Assembly: GCA_023053685.1 (NCBI GenBank)
Contig: JALIGW010000061.1
Coordinates: 1,692,001 to 1,756,000 of the forward strand
DNA from: Diadophis punctatus similis
Taxonomy: Eukaryota; Chordata; Lepidosauria; Squamata; Dipsadidae
Reading direction: 5' to 3'
DNA length: 64,000 nucleotides
Position numbers and translations under genes: made by a program. Shown here one piece after another: positions 22,526-35,000 of this stretch. Numbering within the stretch: the first letter of the stretch is position 1; each line of letters opens with the position of its first letter. The notes below the pieces were generated by a model. The model worked only from the letters and a program-made list of their open reading frames with translations. It did no database searches and had not been told where the DNA came from.

Positions 22526-25500
22526 GAATTGAAACTACAATGCAGTGAGGTTTTTCTCCCAGATACTCACAGGTCTCAATCAAGAACTCCACCCCCAGCT
22601 TCTGTGAATTCAAACTACAATGGAGTGAGGTTTTGTTCCCCCAGATACTCACAGGTCTCAGCCAAGAAATCCACCCCCAGCTTCTGTGAATTCAAACTAC
22701 AATGGAGTGAGGTTTCCCCCCCAGATACTCACAGGTCTCAGCAAGGACCTCCACCCCCAGCTTTTGTGAATTCAAACTACAATGGAGTGAGGTTTTCCCC
22801 CGATACTCACAGTTCTTAGCCAGGAACTCCACCCCCAGCTTTTGTGAATTCAAACTACAATGGAGTGAGGTTCCCCCCCCCGATACTCACAGGTCTCAGC
22901 CAGGAACTCCACCCCCAGCTTCTGTGAAATCAAACTACAATGGAGTGAGGTTTTTTTCCCAGATACTCACAGGTCTCAGCCAGGAACTCCACCCCCAGCT
23001 TCTGTGAATTGAAACTACAATGCAGTGAGGTTTTGTTCCCCCAGATACTCACGGGTCTCAGCCAAGAACTCCATGGCCAGCTTCTGTGAATTCAAACTAC
23101 AATGGAGTGAGGTTTGTTCCCCCAGATACTCACGGGTATCAGCCAGGTACTCCACCCCAGCTTCTGTGAATTGAAACTACAATGCAGTGAGGTTTCTTCC
23201 CCCAGATACTCACAGGTCTCAGCCAGGAACTCCACGCCCAGCTTCTGTGAATTCAAACTACAATGTAGTGAGGTTTGTTCCCCCAGATACTCACAGGTCT
23301 CAGCCAGGAACTCCACCCCCAGCTTCTGTGAAATCAAACTACAATGGAGTGAGGTTTTTTTCCCCAGATACAAACCTGTCTCAGCCAGGAATTCCACCCC
23401 CAGCTTCTTTGAATTGAAACGACAATGCAGTGAGGATTCCCCCCCCCAGATACTCACAGATCTCAGCAAGGACCTTCACCCCCAGCTTTTGTGAATTTAA
23501 ACTACAATGGAGTGAGGTTCCCCCCCCATACTCACAGGTCTCAGCCAGGAACTCCACCCCCAGCTTCTGTGAAATCAAACTACAATGGAGTGAGGTTTTT
23601 TTCCCAGATACTCACAGGTCTCAGCCAGGAACTCCACCCCCAGCTTCTGTGAATTCAAACTACAATGGAGTGAGGTTATTTTCCGAGATAAACACAGGTC
23701 TCAGCCAGGAACTCCACCCCCAGTTTCTGTGAATTCAAACTACAATGGAGTGAAGTTTTTTCCCCCAGATACTCACAGGTATCAGCCAGGAACTCCACCC
23801 CCAGCTTCTGTGAAATCAAACTACAATGGAGTGAGGTTTTTTTCCGAGATACTCACAGGTCTCAGCCAGGAACTCCACCCCCAGCTTCTGTGAATTCAAA
23901 CTACAATGGAGTGAGGTTTTTTTCCGAGATACTCACAGGTCTCAGCCAGGAACTCCAACCCCAGCTTCTGTGAATTGAAAAAAGAATGCAGTGAGGTTTT
24001 TCCCCCCAGATACTCACAGGAATCAGCCAGGAACTCCACCCCCAGCTTCTGTGAATTCAAACTACAATGCAGCGGGGTTTTCCCCCCCAGATACTCACAA
24101 GTCTCAGCCAGGAACTCCACCCCCAGCTTCTGTGAATTCAAACTACAATGGAGTGAGGTTTCTTCCCCCAGATACTCACAGGTCTCAGCCAGGAACTCCA
24201 TTCCAGCTTCTGTGAATTCAAACTACAATGGAGTGAGGTTTTTACCCCCAGATACTAACAAGTCTCAGCCAGGAACTCCACTCGCAGCTTCTGTGAATTC
24301 AAACTACAATGGAGTGAGGTTTCTTCCCCCAGATACTCACAGGTCTCAGCCAGGAACTCCACGCCCAGCTTCTGTGAATTCAAACTACAATGTAGTGAGG
24401 TTTCTTCCCCCAGATACTCACAGGTCTCAGCCAGGAACTCCACCCCCAGCTTCTGTGAATTCAAACTACAATGGAGTGAGGTTTGTTCCCCCAGATACTC
24501 ACAGGTCTCAGCCAGGAACTCCACCCCCAGCTTCTGTGAATTCAAACTACAATGCAGTGAGGTTTTTTTCCCAGATACTCACAGGTCTCAGCCAGGAACT
24601 CCACCCCCAGCTTCTGTGAATTGAAAATACAATGCAGTGAGGTTTTTTCCCCCAGATACTCACAGGTCTCAGCCAGGAACTCCACCTCCAGCTTCTGTGA
24701 ATTGAAACTACAATGCAGCGAGGTTTTTCCCCCCAGATACTCACAAGTCACATCCAGGAACTCCACCCCCAGCTTCTTTGAATTCAAACTACAATGGAGT
24801 GAGTTTTTTTCCCCCAGATACTCACAAGTCTCACCCAGGAACTCCACCAACAGCTTCTGTGAATTCAAACTACAATGGAGTAAGGTTTCTTCCCTCAGAT
24901 ACTCACAGGTCTCAGCCAGGAACTCCACGCCCAGCTTCTGTGAATTCAAACTACAATGTAGTGAGGTTTCTTCCCCCAGATACTCACAGGTCTCAGCCAG
25001 GAACTCCACCCCCAGCTTCTGTGAATTCAAACTACAATGGAGTGAGGTTTGTTCCCCCAGATACTCACAGGTCTCAGCCAGGAACTCCACCCCCAGCTTC
25101 TGTGAATTCAAACTACAATGGAGTGAGGTTTTTTCCCCAGATACAAACCTGTCTCAGCCAGGAACTCCACCCCCAGCTTCTGTGAATTGAAACTACAATG
25201 CAGTGAGGTTTTTTTCCCAGATACTCACAGGTCTCAGCCAGGAACTCCACCCCCAGCTTCTGTGAATTGAAAATACAATGCAGTGAGGTTTTTTCCCCCA
25301 GATACTCACAGGTCTCAGCCAGGAACTCCACCTCCAGCTTCTGTGAATTGAAACTACAATGCAGCGAGGTTTTTCCCCCCAGATACTCACAAGTCACATC
25401 CAGGAACTCCACCCCCAGCTTCTTTGAATTCAAACTACAATGGAGTGAGTTTTTTTCCCCCAGATACTCACAAGTCTCACCCAGGAACTCCACCAACAGC

Positions 25501-28081
25501 TTCTGTGAATTCAAACTACAATGGAGTGAGGTTTTGTCCCCCAGATACTCACACGTCTCAGCCAGGAACTCCACCAACAGCTTCTGTGAATTCAAACTAC
25601 AATGGAGTAAGGTTTCTTCCCTCAGATACTCACAGGTCTCAGCCAGGATGTCCACCCCCAGCTTCTGTGAATTCAAACTACAATGGAGTGAGATTTCTTC
25701 CCCCAGATACTCACAGGTCTCAGCCAGGAACTCCACCCCCAGCTTCTGTGAATTCAAACTACAATGGAGTGAGGTTATTTTCCGAGATAAACACAGGTCT
25801 CAGCCAGGAACTCCACCCCCAGTTTCTGTGAATTCAAACTACAATGGAGTGAAGTTTTTTTCCCCCAGATACTCACAGGTATCAGCCAGGAACTCCACCC
25901 CCAGCTTCTGTGAAATCAAACTACAATGGAGTGAGGTTTTTTTCCGAGATACTCACAGGTCTCAGCCAGGAACTCCACCCCCAGCTTCTGTGAATTCAAA
26001 CTACAATGGAGTGAGGTTTTTTTCCGAGATACTCACAGTTCTCAGCCAGTAACTCCAACCCCAGCTTCTGTGAATTGAAAATACAATGCAGTGAGGTTTT
26101 TCCCCCCAGATACTCACAGGAATCAGCCAGGAACTCCACCCCCAGCTTCTCTGAATTCAAACTACAATGCAGCGGGGTTTTCCCCCCCAGATACTCACAA
26201 GTCTCAGCCAGGAACTCCACCCCCAGCTTCTGTGAATTCAAACTACAATGGAGTGAGGTTTTGTCCCCCAGATACTCACACGTCTCAGCCAGGAACTCCA
26301 CCAACAGCTTCTGTGAATTCAAACTACAATTGAGTAAGGTTTCTTCCCTCAGATACTCACAGGTCTCAGCCAGGATGTCCACCCCCAGCTTCTGTGAATT
26401 CAAACTACAATGGAGTGAGATTTCTTCCCCCAGATACTCACAGGTCTCAGCCAGGAACTCCACCCCCAGCTTCTGTGAATTCAAACTACAATGGAGTGAG
26501 GTTATTTTCCGAGATAAACACAGGTCTCAGCCAGGAACTCCACCCCCAGTTTCTGTGAATTCAAACTACAATGGAGTGAAGTTTTTTTCCCCCAGATACT
26601 CACAGGTATCAGCCAGGAACTCCACCCCCAGCTTCTGTGAAATCAAACTACAATGGAGTGAGGTTTTTTTCCGAGATACTCACAGGTCTCAGCCAGGAAC
26701 TCCACCCCCAGCTTCTGTGAATTCAAACTACAATGGAGTGAGGTTTTTTTCCGAGATACTCACAGGTCTCAGCCAGGAACTCCAACCCCAGCTTCTGTGA
26801 ATTGAAAATACAATGCAGTGAGGTTTTTCCCCCCAGAAACTCACAGGAATCAGCCAGGAACTCCACCCCCAGCTTCTGTGAATTCAAACTACAATGCAGC
26901 GGGGTTTTCCCCCCCAGATACTCACAAGTCTCAGCCAGGAACTCCACCCCCAGCTTCTGTGAATTCAAACTACAATGGAGTGAGGTTTCTTCCCCCAGAT
27001 ACTCACAGGTCTCAGCCAGGAACTCCATTCCAGCTTCTGTGAATTCAAACTACAATGGAGTGAGGTTTTTACCCCCAGATACTAACAAGTCTCAGCCAGG
27101 AACTCCACTCGCAGCTTCTGTGAATTCAAACTACAATGGAGTGAGGTTTCTTCCCCCAGATACTCACAGGTCTCAGCCAGGAACTCCACGCCCAGCTTCT
27201 GTGAATTCAAACTACAATGTAGTGAGGTTTCTTCCCCCAGATACTCACAGGTCTCAGCCAGGAACTCCACCCCCAGCTTCTGTGAATTCAAACTACAATG
27301 GAGTGAGGTTTGTTCCCCCAGATACTCACAGGTCTCAGCCAGGAACTCCACCCCCAGCTTCTGTGAATTCAAACTACAATGGAGTGAGGTTTTTTCCCCA
27401 GATACAAACCTGTCTCAGCCAGGAACTCCACCCCCAGCTTCTGTGAATTGAAACTACAATGCAGTGAGGTTTTTTTCCCAGATACTCACAGGTCTCAGCC
27501 AGGAACTCCACCCCCAGCTTCTGTGAATTGAAAATACAATGCAGTGAGGTTTTTTCCCCCAGATACTCACAGGTCTCAGCCAGGAACTCCACCTCCAGCT
27601 TCTGTGAATTGAAACTACAATGCAGCGAGGTTTTTCCCCCCAGATACTCACAAGTCACATCCAGGAACTCCACCCCCAGCTTCTTTGAATTCAAACTACA
27701 ATGGAGTGAGTTTTTTTCCCCCAGATACTCACAAGTCTCACCCAGGAACTCCACCAACAGCTTCTGTGAATTCAAACTACAATGGAGTGAGGTTTTGTCC
27801 CCCAGATACTCACACGTCTCAGCCAGGAACTCCACCAACAGCTTCTGTGAATTCAAACTACAATGGAGTAAGGTTTCTTCCCTCAGATACTCACAGGTCT
27901 CAGCCAGGATGTCCACCCCCAGCTTCTGTGAATTCAAACTACAATGGAGTGAGATTTCTTCCCCCAGATACTCACAGGTCTCAGCCAGGAACTCCACCCC
28001 CAGCTTCTGTGAATTCAAACTACAATGGAGTGAGGTTTTTTTCCCCAGATACTCACAGGTCTCAGCCAGGAACTCCACCCC
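22526..28081 (+). repeat. Transition from left-type to right-type array
   Basis: The first kilobase is a C-rich series with an NcoI monomer (23,071). From about 23,660 new variants appear that I did not see earlier in the window: GGTTATTTTCCGAGATAAACAC, read in two parts as GGTTATTTTCC and GAGATAAACAC; GTGAAGTTTTTTCC; GTGAGTTTTTTTCC; AAGTCACATCC; GGAGTAAGG; and CAGGATGTCC. A head module starting GAATTGAAAATAC with a CACCTCCAG end occurs at 24,618, 25,264 and 27,525. Matching series at about 26,072 and 26,799 share a 727-bp offset. The same region is repeated in copy B at 32,044-37,599. Confidence 0.82.
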
Positions 28082-28575
28082 CAGCTTCTGTGAATTCAAA
28101 CTACAATGGAGTGAGGTTTCTTCCCCCAGATACTCACAGGTCTCAGCCAGGAACTCCATTCCAGCTTCTGTGAATTCAAACTACAATGGAGTGAGGTTTT
28201 TACCCCCAGATACTAACAAGTCTCAGCCAGGAACTCCACCCGCAGCTTCTGTGAATTCAAACTACAATGGAGTGAGGTTTCTTCCCCCGGATACTCACAG
28301 GTCTCAGCCAGGAACTCCACCCCCAGCTTCTGTGAATTCAAACTACAATGTAGTGAGGTTTCTTCCCCCAGATACTCACAGGTCTCAGCCAGGAACTCCA
28401 CCCCCAGCTTCTGTGAATTCAAACTACAATGGAGTGAGGTTTTGTCCCCCAGATACTCACACGTCTCAGCCAGGAACTCCACCAACAGCTTCTGTGAATT
28501 CAAACTACAATGGAGTGAGGTTTTGTCCCCCAGATACTAACAAGTCTCAGCCAGGAACTCCACCCCAGCTTCTGT

Positions 28576-31079
28576 GAATTGAAACTACAATGCAGTGAGG
28601 TTTTTCTCCCAGATACTCACAGGTCTCAACCAAGAACTCCACCCCCAGCTTCTGTGAATTCAAACTACAATGGAGTGAGGTTTTGTTCCCCCAGATACTC
28701 ACAGGTCTCAGCCAAGAACTCCACCCCCAGCTTCTGTGAATTCAAACTACAATGGAGTGAGGTTTCCCCCCCAGATACTCACAGGTCTCAGCAAGGACCT
28801 CCACCCCCAGCTTTTGTGAATTCAAACTACAATGGAGTGAGGTTTTTCCCCCCAGATACTAACAAGTCTCAGCCAGGAACTCCACCCGCAGCTTCTGTGA
28901 ATTCAAACTACAATGGAGTGAGGTTTCTTCCCCCAGATACTCACAGGTCTCAGCCAGGAACTCCACCCCCAGTTTCTGTGAATTCAAACTACAATGGAGT
29001 GAGGTTTTTTTCCCAGATACTCACAGGTCTCAGCCAGGAACTCCACCCCCACCTTCTGTGAATTCAAACTACAATGGAGTGAGGTTTTTTTTCCGAGATA
29101 CTCACAGGTCTCAGCCAGGAACACCAACCCCAGCTTCTGTGAATTGAAAATACAATGCAGTGAGGTTTTTCCCCCCAGATACTCACAGGAATCAGCCAGG
29201 AACTCCACCCCCAGCTTCTGTGAATTCAAACTACAATGCAGCGGGGTTTTTCCCCCCAGATACTCACAAGTCTCAGCCAGGAACTCCACCCGCAGCTTCT
29301 GTGAATTCAAACTACAATGGAGTGAGGTTTCTTCCCCCAGATACTCACAGGTCTCAGCCAGGAACTCCATTCGAGCTTCTGTGAATTCAAACTACAATGG
29401 AGTGAGGTTTTTACCCCCAGATACTAACAAGTCTCAGCCAGGAACTCCACCCGCAGCTTCTGTGAATTCAAACTACAATGGAGTGAGGTTTCTTCCCCCG
29501 GATACTCACAGGTCTCAGCCAGGAACTCCACGCCCAGCTTCTGTGAATTCAAACTACAATGTAGTGAGGTTTCTTCCCCCAGATACTCACAGGTCTCAGC
29601 CAGGAACTCCACCCCCAGCGTCTGTGAATTCAAACTACAATGGAGTGAGGTTTGTTCCCCCAGATACTCACAGGTCTCAGCCAGGAACTCCACCCCCAGC
29701 TTCTGTGAATTCAAACTACAATGGAGTGAGGTTTTTTTCCCCAGATACAAACCTGTCTCAGCCAGGAACTCCACGCCAAGCTTCTGTGAATTCATACTGC
29801 AATGGAGTGAGGTTTTTTAACCCAGAAACTCACAAGTCTCAGCCAGGAACTCCACCCCCAGCTTCTGTGAATTCAAACAACAATGGAGTGAGGTTTCTTC
29901 CCCCAGATACTCACAGGTCTCAGCCAGGAACTCCACTCCAGCTTCTGTGAATTCAAACTACAATGGAGTGAGGTTTTTTCCCCCAGATACTAACAAGTCT
30001 CAGCCAGGAACTCCACCCGCAGCTTCTGTGAATTCAAACTACAATGGAGTGAGGTTTCTTCCCCCAGATTCTCACAGGTCTCAGCCAGGAACTCCACCCC
30101 CAGCTTCTGTAAATTCAAACTACAATGGAGTGAGGTTTTTTTCCCCAGATACTCACAGGTCTCAGCCAGGAACTCCACCCCCAGCTTCTGTGAATTCAAA
30201 CTACAATGAAGTGAGGTTTTTTCCCCAGATACTCACAGGTCTCAGCCAGGAACTCCACGCCAAGCTTCTGTGAATTCATACTGCAATGGAGTGAGGTTTT
30301 TTAACCCAGAAACTCACAGGTCTCAGCCAGGAACTCCACCCCCAGCTTCTGTGAATTCAAACTACAATGAAGTGAGGTTTTGTTCCCCCAGATGCTCACA
30401 AGTCTCAGCCAGGAACTCCACCCCCAGCTTCTGTGAATTCAAACTACAATGGAGTGAGGTTTCCTCCCCCAGATACTCACAGGTCTCAGCCAGGAACTGC
30501 ACTCCAGCTTCTGTGAATTCAAACTACAATGGAGTGAGGTTTCTTCCCCCAGATACTCACAGGTCTCAGCCAGGAACTCCACGCCCAGCTTCTGTGAAAT
30601 CAAACTACAATGTAGTGAGGTTTCTTCCCCCAGATACTCACAGGTCTCAGCCAGGAACTCCACCCCCAGCTTCTGTGAATTCCAACTACAATGGAGTGAG
30701 GTTTTTTTCCCCAGATACACACCTGTCTCAACCAGGAACTCCACCCCCAGCTTCTGTGAATTGAAACTACAATGCAGTGAGGTTTTTTTCCCAGATACTC
30801 ACAGGTCTCAGCCAGGAACTCCACCTCCAGCTTCTGTGAATTCAAACTACAATGCAGCGAGGTTTTTCCCCCCAGATACTCACAAGTCTCACCCAGTAAC
30901 TACACCAACAGCTTCTGTGAATTCAAACTACAATGGAGTGAGGTTTTGTCCCCCAGATACTCACACGTCTCAGCCAGGAACTCCACCAACAGCTTCTGTG
31001 AATTCAAACTACAATGGAGTGAGGTTTTGTCCCCCAGATACTAACAAGTCTCAGCCAGGAACTCCACCCCAGCTTCTGT
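28576..31079 (+). repeat. Long HOR, 31 monomers, 2,504 bp, second copy
   Basis: Duplicate of 19,058-21,561 at offset 9,518, with the same private variants. It lies inside duplication copy B, where left-type HORs sit to the right of right-type sequence. Confidence 0.88.
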
Positions 31080-32043
31080 GAATTGAAAATACAATGCAGT
31101 GAGGTTTTTCTCCCAGATACTCACAGGTCTCAACCAAGAACTCCACCCCCAGCTTCTGTGAATTCAAACTACAATGGAGTGAGGTTTTGTTCCCCCAGAT
31201 ACTCACAGGTCTCAGCCAAGAACTCCACCCCCAGCTTCTGTGAATTCAAACTACAATTGAGTGAGGTTTCCCCCCCAGATACTCACAGGTCTCAGCAAGG
31301 ACCTCCACCCCCAGCTTTTGTGAATTCAAACTACAATGGAGTGAGGTTTTCCCCCGATACTCACAGGTCTCAGCCAGTTACTCCACCCCCAGCTTTTGTG
31401 AATTCAAACTACAATGGAGTGAGGTTCCCCCCCCCCGATACTCACAGGTCTCAGCCAGGAACTCCACCCCCAGCTTCTGTGAAATCAAACTACAATGGAG
31501 TGAGGTTTTTTCCCAGATACTCACAGGTCTCAGCCAGGAACTCCACCCCCAGCTTCTGTGAAATCAAACTACAATGGAGTGAGGTTTTTTTCCCAGATAC
31601 CCACAGGTCTCAACCAGGAACTCCACCCCCAGCTTCTGTGAATTGAAACTACAATGCAGTGAGGTTTTTTTCCCCAGATACTCACAGGTCTCAGCCAGGA
31701 ACTCCACCTCCAGCTTCTGTGAATTCAAACTACAATGCAGCGAGGTTTTTCCCCCCAGATACTCACAAGTGTCATCCAGGAACTCCACCCCCAGCTTCTT
31801 TGAATTCAAACTACAATGGAGTGAGGTTTTTTCCCCCAGATACTCACAAGTCTCACCCAGTAACTACACCAACAGCTTCTGTGAATTCAAACTACAATGG
31901 AGTGAGGTTTTGTCCCCCAGATACTCACACGTCTCAGCCAGGAACTCCACCAACAGCTTCTGTGAATTCAAACTACAATGGAGTGAGGTTTTGTCCCCCA
32001 GATACTAACAAATCTTAGCCAGGAACTCCACCCCAGCTTCTGT
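31080..32043 (+). repeat. 12-monomer HOR, 964 bp, duplicated copy
   Basis: Copy of 21,562-22,525 at offset 9,518, including the CAATTGAG and AAATCTTAGCC variants. Confidence 0.85.
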
Positions 32044-35000
32044 GAATTGAAACTACAATGCAGTGAGGTTTTTCTCCCAGATACTCACAGGTCTCAATCA
32101 AGAACTCCACCCCCAGCTTCTGTGAATTCAAACTACAATGGAGTGAGGTTTTGTTCCCCCAGATACTCACAGGTCTCAGCCAAGAAATCCACCCCCAGCT
32201 TCTGTGAATTCAAACTACAATGGAGTGAGGTTTCCCCCCCAGATACTCACAGGTCTCAGCAAGGACCTCCACCCCCAGCTTTTGTGAATTCAAACTACAA
32301 TGGAGTGAGGTTTTCCCCCGATACTCACAGTTCTTAGCCAGGAACTCCACCCCCAGCTTTTGTGAATTCAAACTACAATGGAGTGAGGTTCCCCCCCCCG
32401 ATACTCACAGGTCTCAGCCAGGAACTCCACCCCCAGCTTCTGTGAAATCAAACTACAATGGAGTGAGGTTTTTTTCCCAGATACTCACAGGTCTCAGCCA
32501 GGAACTCCACCCCCAGCTTCTGTGAATTGAAACTACAATGCAGTGAGGTTTTGTTCCCCCAGATACTCACGGGTCTCAGCCAAGAACTCCATGGCCAGCT
32601 TCTGTGAATTCAAACTACAATGGAGTGAGGTTTGTTCCCCCAGATACTCACGGGTATCAGCCAGGTACTCCACCCCAGCTTCTGTGAATTGAAACTACAA
32701 TGCAGTGAGGTTTCTTCCCCCAGATACTCACAGGTCTCAGCCAGGAACTCCACGCCCAGCTTCTGTGAATTCAAACTACAATGTAGTGAGGTTTGTTCCC
32801 CCAGATACTCACAGGTCTCAGCCAGGAACTCCACCCCCAGCTTCTGTGAAATCAAACTACAATGGAGTGAGGTTTTTTTCCCCAGATACAAACCTGTCTC
32901 AGCCAGGAATTCCACCCCCAGCTTCTTTGAATTGAAACGACAATGCAGTGAGGATTCCCCCCCCCAGATACTCACAGATCTCAGCAAGGACCTTCACCCC
33001 CAGCTTTTGTGAATTTAAACTACAATGGAGTGAGGTTCCCCCCCCATACTCACAGGTCTCAGCCAGGAACTCCACCCCCAGCTTCTGTGAAATCAAACTA
33101 CAATGGAGTGAGGTTTTTTTCCCAGATACTCACAGGTCTCAGCCAGGAACTCCACCCCCAGCTTCTGTGAATTCAAACTACAATGGAGTGAGGTTATTTT
33201 CCGAGATAAACACAGGTCTCAGCCAGGAACTCCACCCCCAGTTTCTGTGAATTCAAACTACAATGGAGTGAAGTTTTTTCCCCCAGATACTCACAGGTAT
33301 CAGCCAGGAACTCCACCCCCAGCTTCTGTGAAATCAAACTACAATGGAGTGAGGTTTTTTTCCGAGATACTCACAGGTCTCAGCCAGGAACTCCACCCCC
33401 AGCTTCTGTGAATTCAAACTACAATGGAGTGAGGTTTTTTTCCGAGATACTCACAGGTCTCAGCCAGGAACTCCAACCCCAGCTTCTGTGAATTGAAAAA
33501 AGAATGCAGTGAGGTTTTTCCCCCCAGATACTCACAGGAATCAGCCAGGAACTCCACCCCCAGCTTCTGTGAATTCAAACTACAATGCAGCGGGGTTTTC
33601 CCCCCCAGATACTCACAAGTCTCAGCCAGGAACTCCACCCCCAGCTTCTGTGAATTCAAACTACAATGGAGTGAGGTTTCTTCCCCCAGATACTCACAGG
33701 TCTCAGCCAGGAACTCCATTCCAGCTTCTGTGAATTCAAACTACAATGGAGTGAGGTTTTTACCCCCAGATACTAACAAGTCTCAGCCAGGAACTCCACT
33801 CGCAGCTTCTGTGAATTCAAACTACAATGGAGTGAGGTTTCTTCCCCCAGATACTCACAGGTCTCAGCCAGGAACTCCACGCCCAGCTTCTGTGAATTCA
33901 AACTACAATGTAGTGAGGTTTCTTCCCCCAGATACTCACAGGTCTCAGCCAGGAACTCCACCCCCAGCTTCTGTGAATTCAAACTACAATGGAGTGAGGT
34001 TTGTTCCCCCAGATACTCACAGGTCTCAGCCAGGAACTCCACCCCCAGCTTCTGTGAATTCAAACTACAATGCAGTGAGGTTTTTTTCCCAGATACTCAC
34101 AGGTCTCAGCCAGGAACTCCACCCCCAGCTTCTGTGAATTGAAAATACAATGCAGTGAGGTTTTTTCCCCCAGATACTCACAGGTCTCAGCCAGGAACTC
34201 CACCTCCAGCTTCTGTGAATTGAAACTACAATGCAGCGAGGTTTTTCCCCCCAGATACTCACAAGTCACATCCAGGAACTCCACCCCCAGCTTCTTTGAA
34301 TTCAAACTACAATGGAGTGAGTTTTTTTCCCCCAGATACTCACAAGTCTCACCCAGGAACTCCACCAACAGCTTCTGTGAATTCAAACTACAATGGAGTA
34401 AGGTTTCTTCCCTCAGATACTCACAGGTCTCAGCCAGGAACTCCACGCCCAGCTTCTGTGAATTCAAACTACAATGTAGTGAGGTTTCTTCCCCCAGATA
34501 CTCACAGGTCTCAGCCAGGAACTCCACCCCCAGCTTCTGTGAATTCAAACTACAATGGAGTGAGGTTTGTTCCCCCAGATACTCACAGGTCTCAGCCAGG
34601 AACTCCACCCCCAGCTTCTGTGAATTCAAACTACAATGGAGTGAGGTTTTTTCCCCAGATACAAACCTGTCTCAGCCAGGAACTCCACCCCCAGCTTCTG
34701 TGAATTGAAACTACAATGCAGTGAGGTTTTTTTCCCAGATACTCACAGGTCTCAGCCAGGAACTCCACCCCCAGCTTCTGTGAATTGAAAATACAATGCA
34801 GTGAGGTTTTTTCCCCCAGATACTCACAGGTCTCAGCCAGGAACTCCACCTCCAGCTTCTGTGAATTGAAACTACAATGCAGCGAGGTTTTTCCCCCCAG
34901 ATACTCACAAGTCACATCCAGGAACTCCACCCCCAGCTTCTTTGAATTCAAACTACAATGGAGTGAGTTTTTTTCCCCCAGATACTCACAAGTCTCACCC

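Larger units (their letters stand above)
18564..28081 (+). repeat. 9,518-bp tandem duplication, copy A
   Basis: Aligned at a constant offset of 9,518 bp, sequence from 18,564 to 28,108 matches 28,082 to 37,626 without gaps. The flanking mismatches are G/C at 18,563/28,081 and G/A at 28,109/37,627. Rare private variants are shared: CCCACCTTCTG (19,53x), CCAGCGTCTG (20,10x), AGATTCTCAC (20,55x), AGATGCTCAC (20,87x), GAATTCCAAC (21,16x), CAATTGAG (21,73x) and AAATCTTAGCC (22,49x). I found no difference in the parts compared. The copies abut exactly, as expected from one unequal exchange, or from an assembly duplication. Confidence 0.93.

Noticed and set aside
27528..28577. 349-codon plus-strand ORF made of 27-residue repeats
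   Set aside because: It begins at a TTG inside GAATTG, overlaps other open frames on both strands, and ends where a C is missing from the end run. Its openness follows from the 81-bp period. No start context, domain or codon signal supports it.
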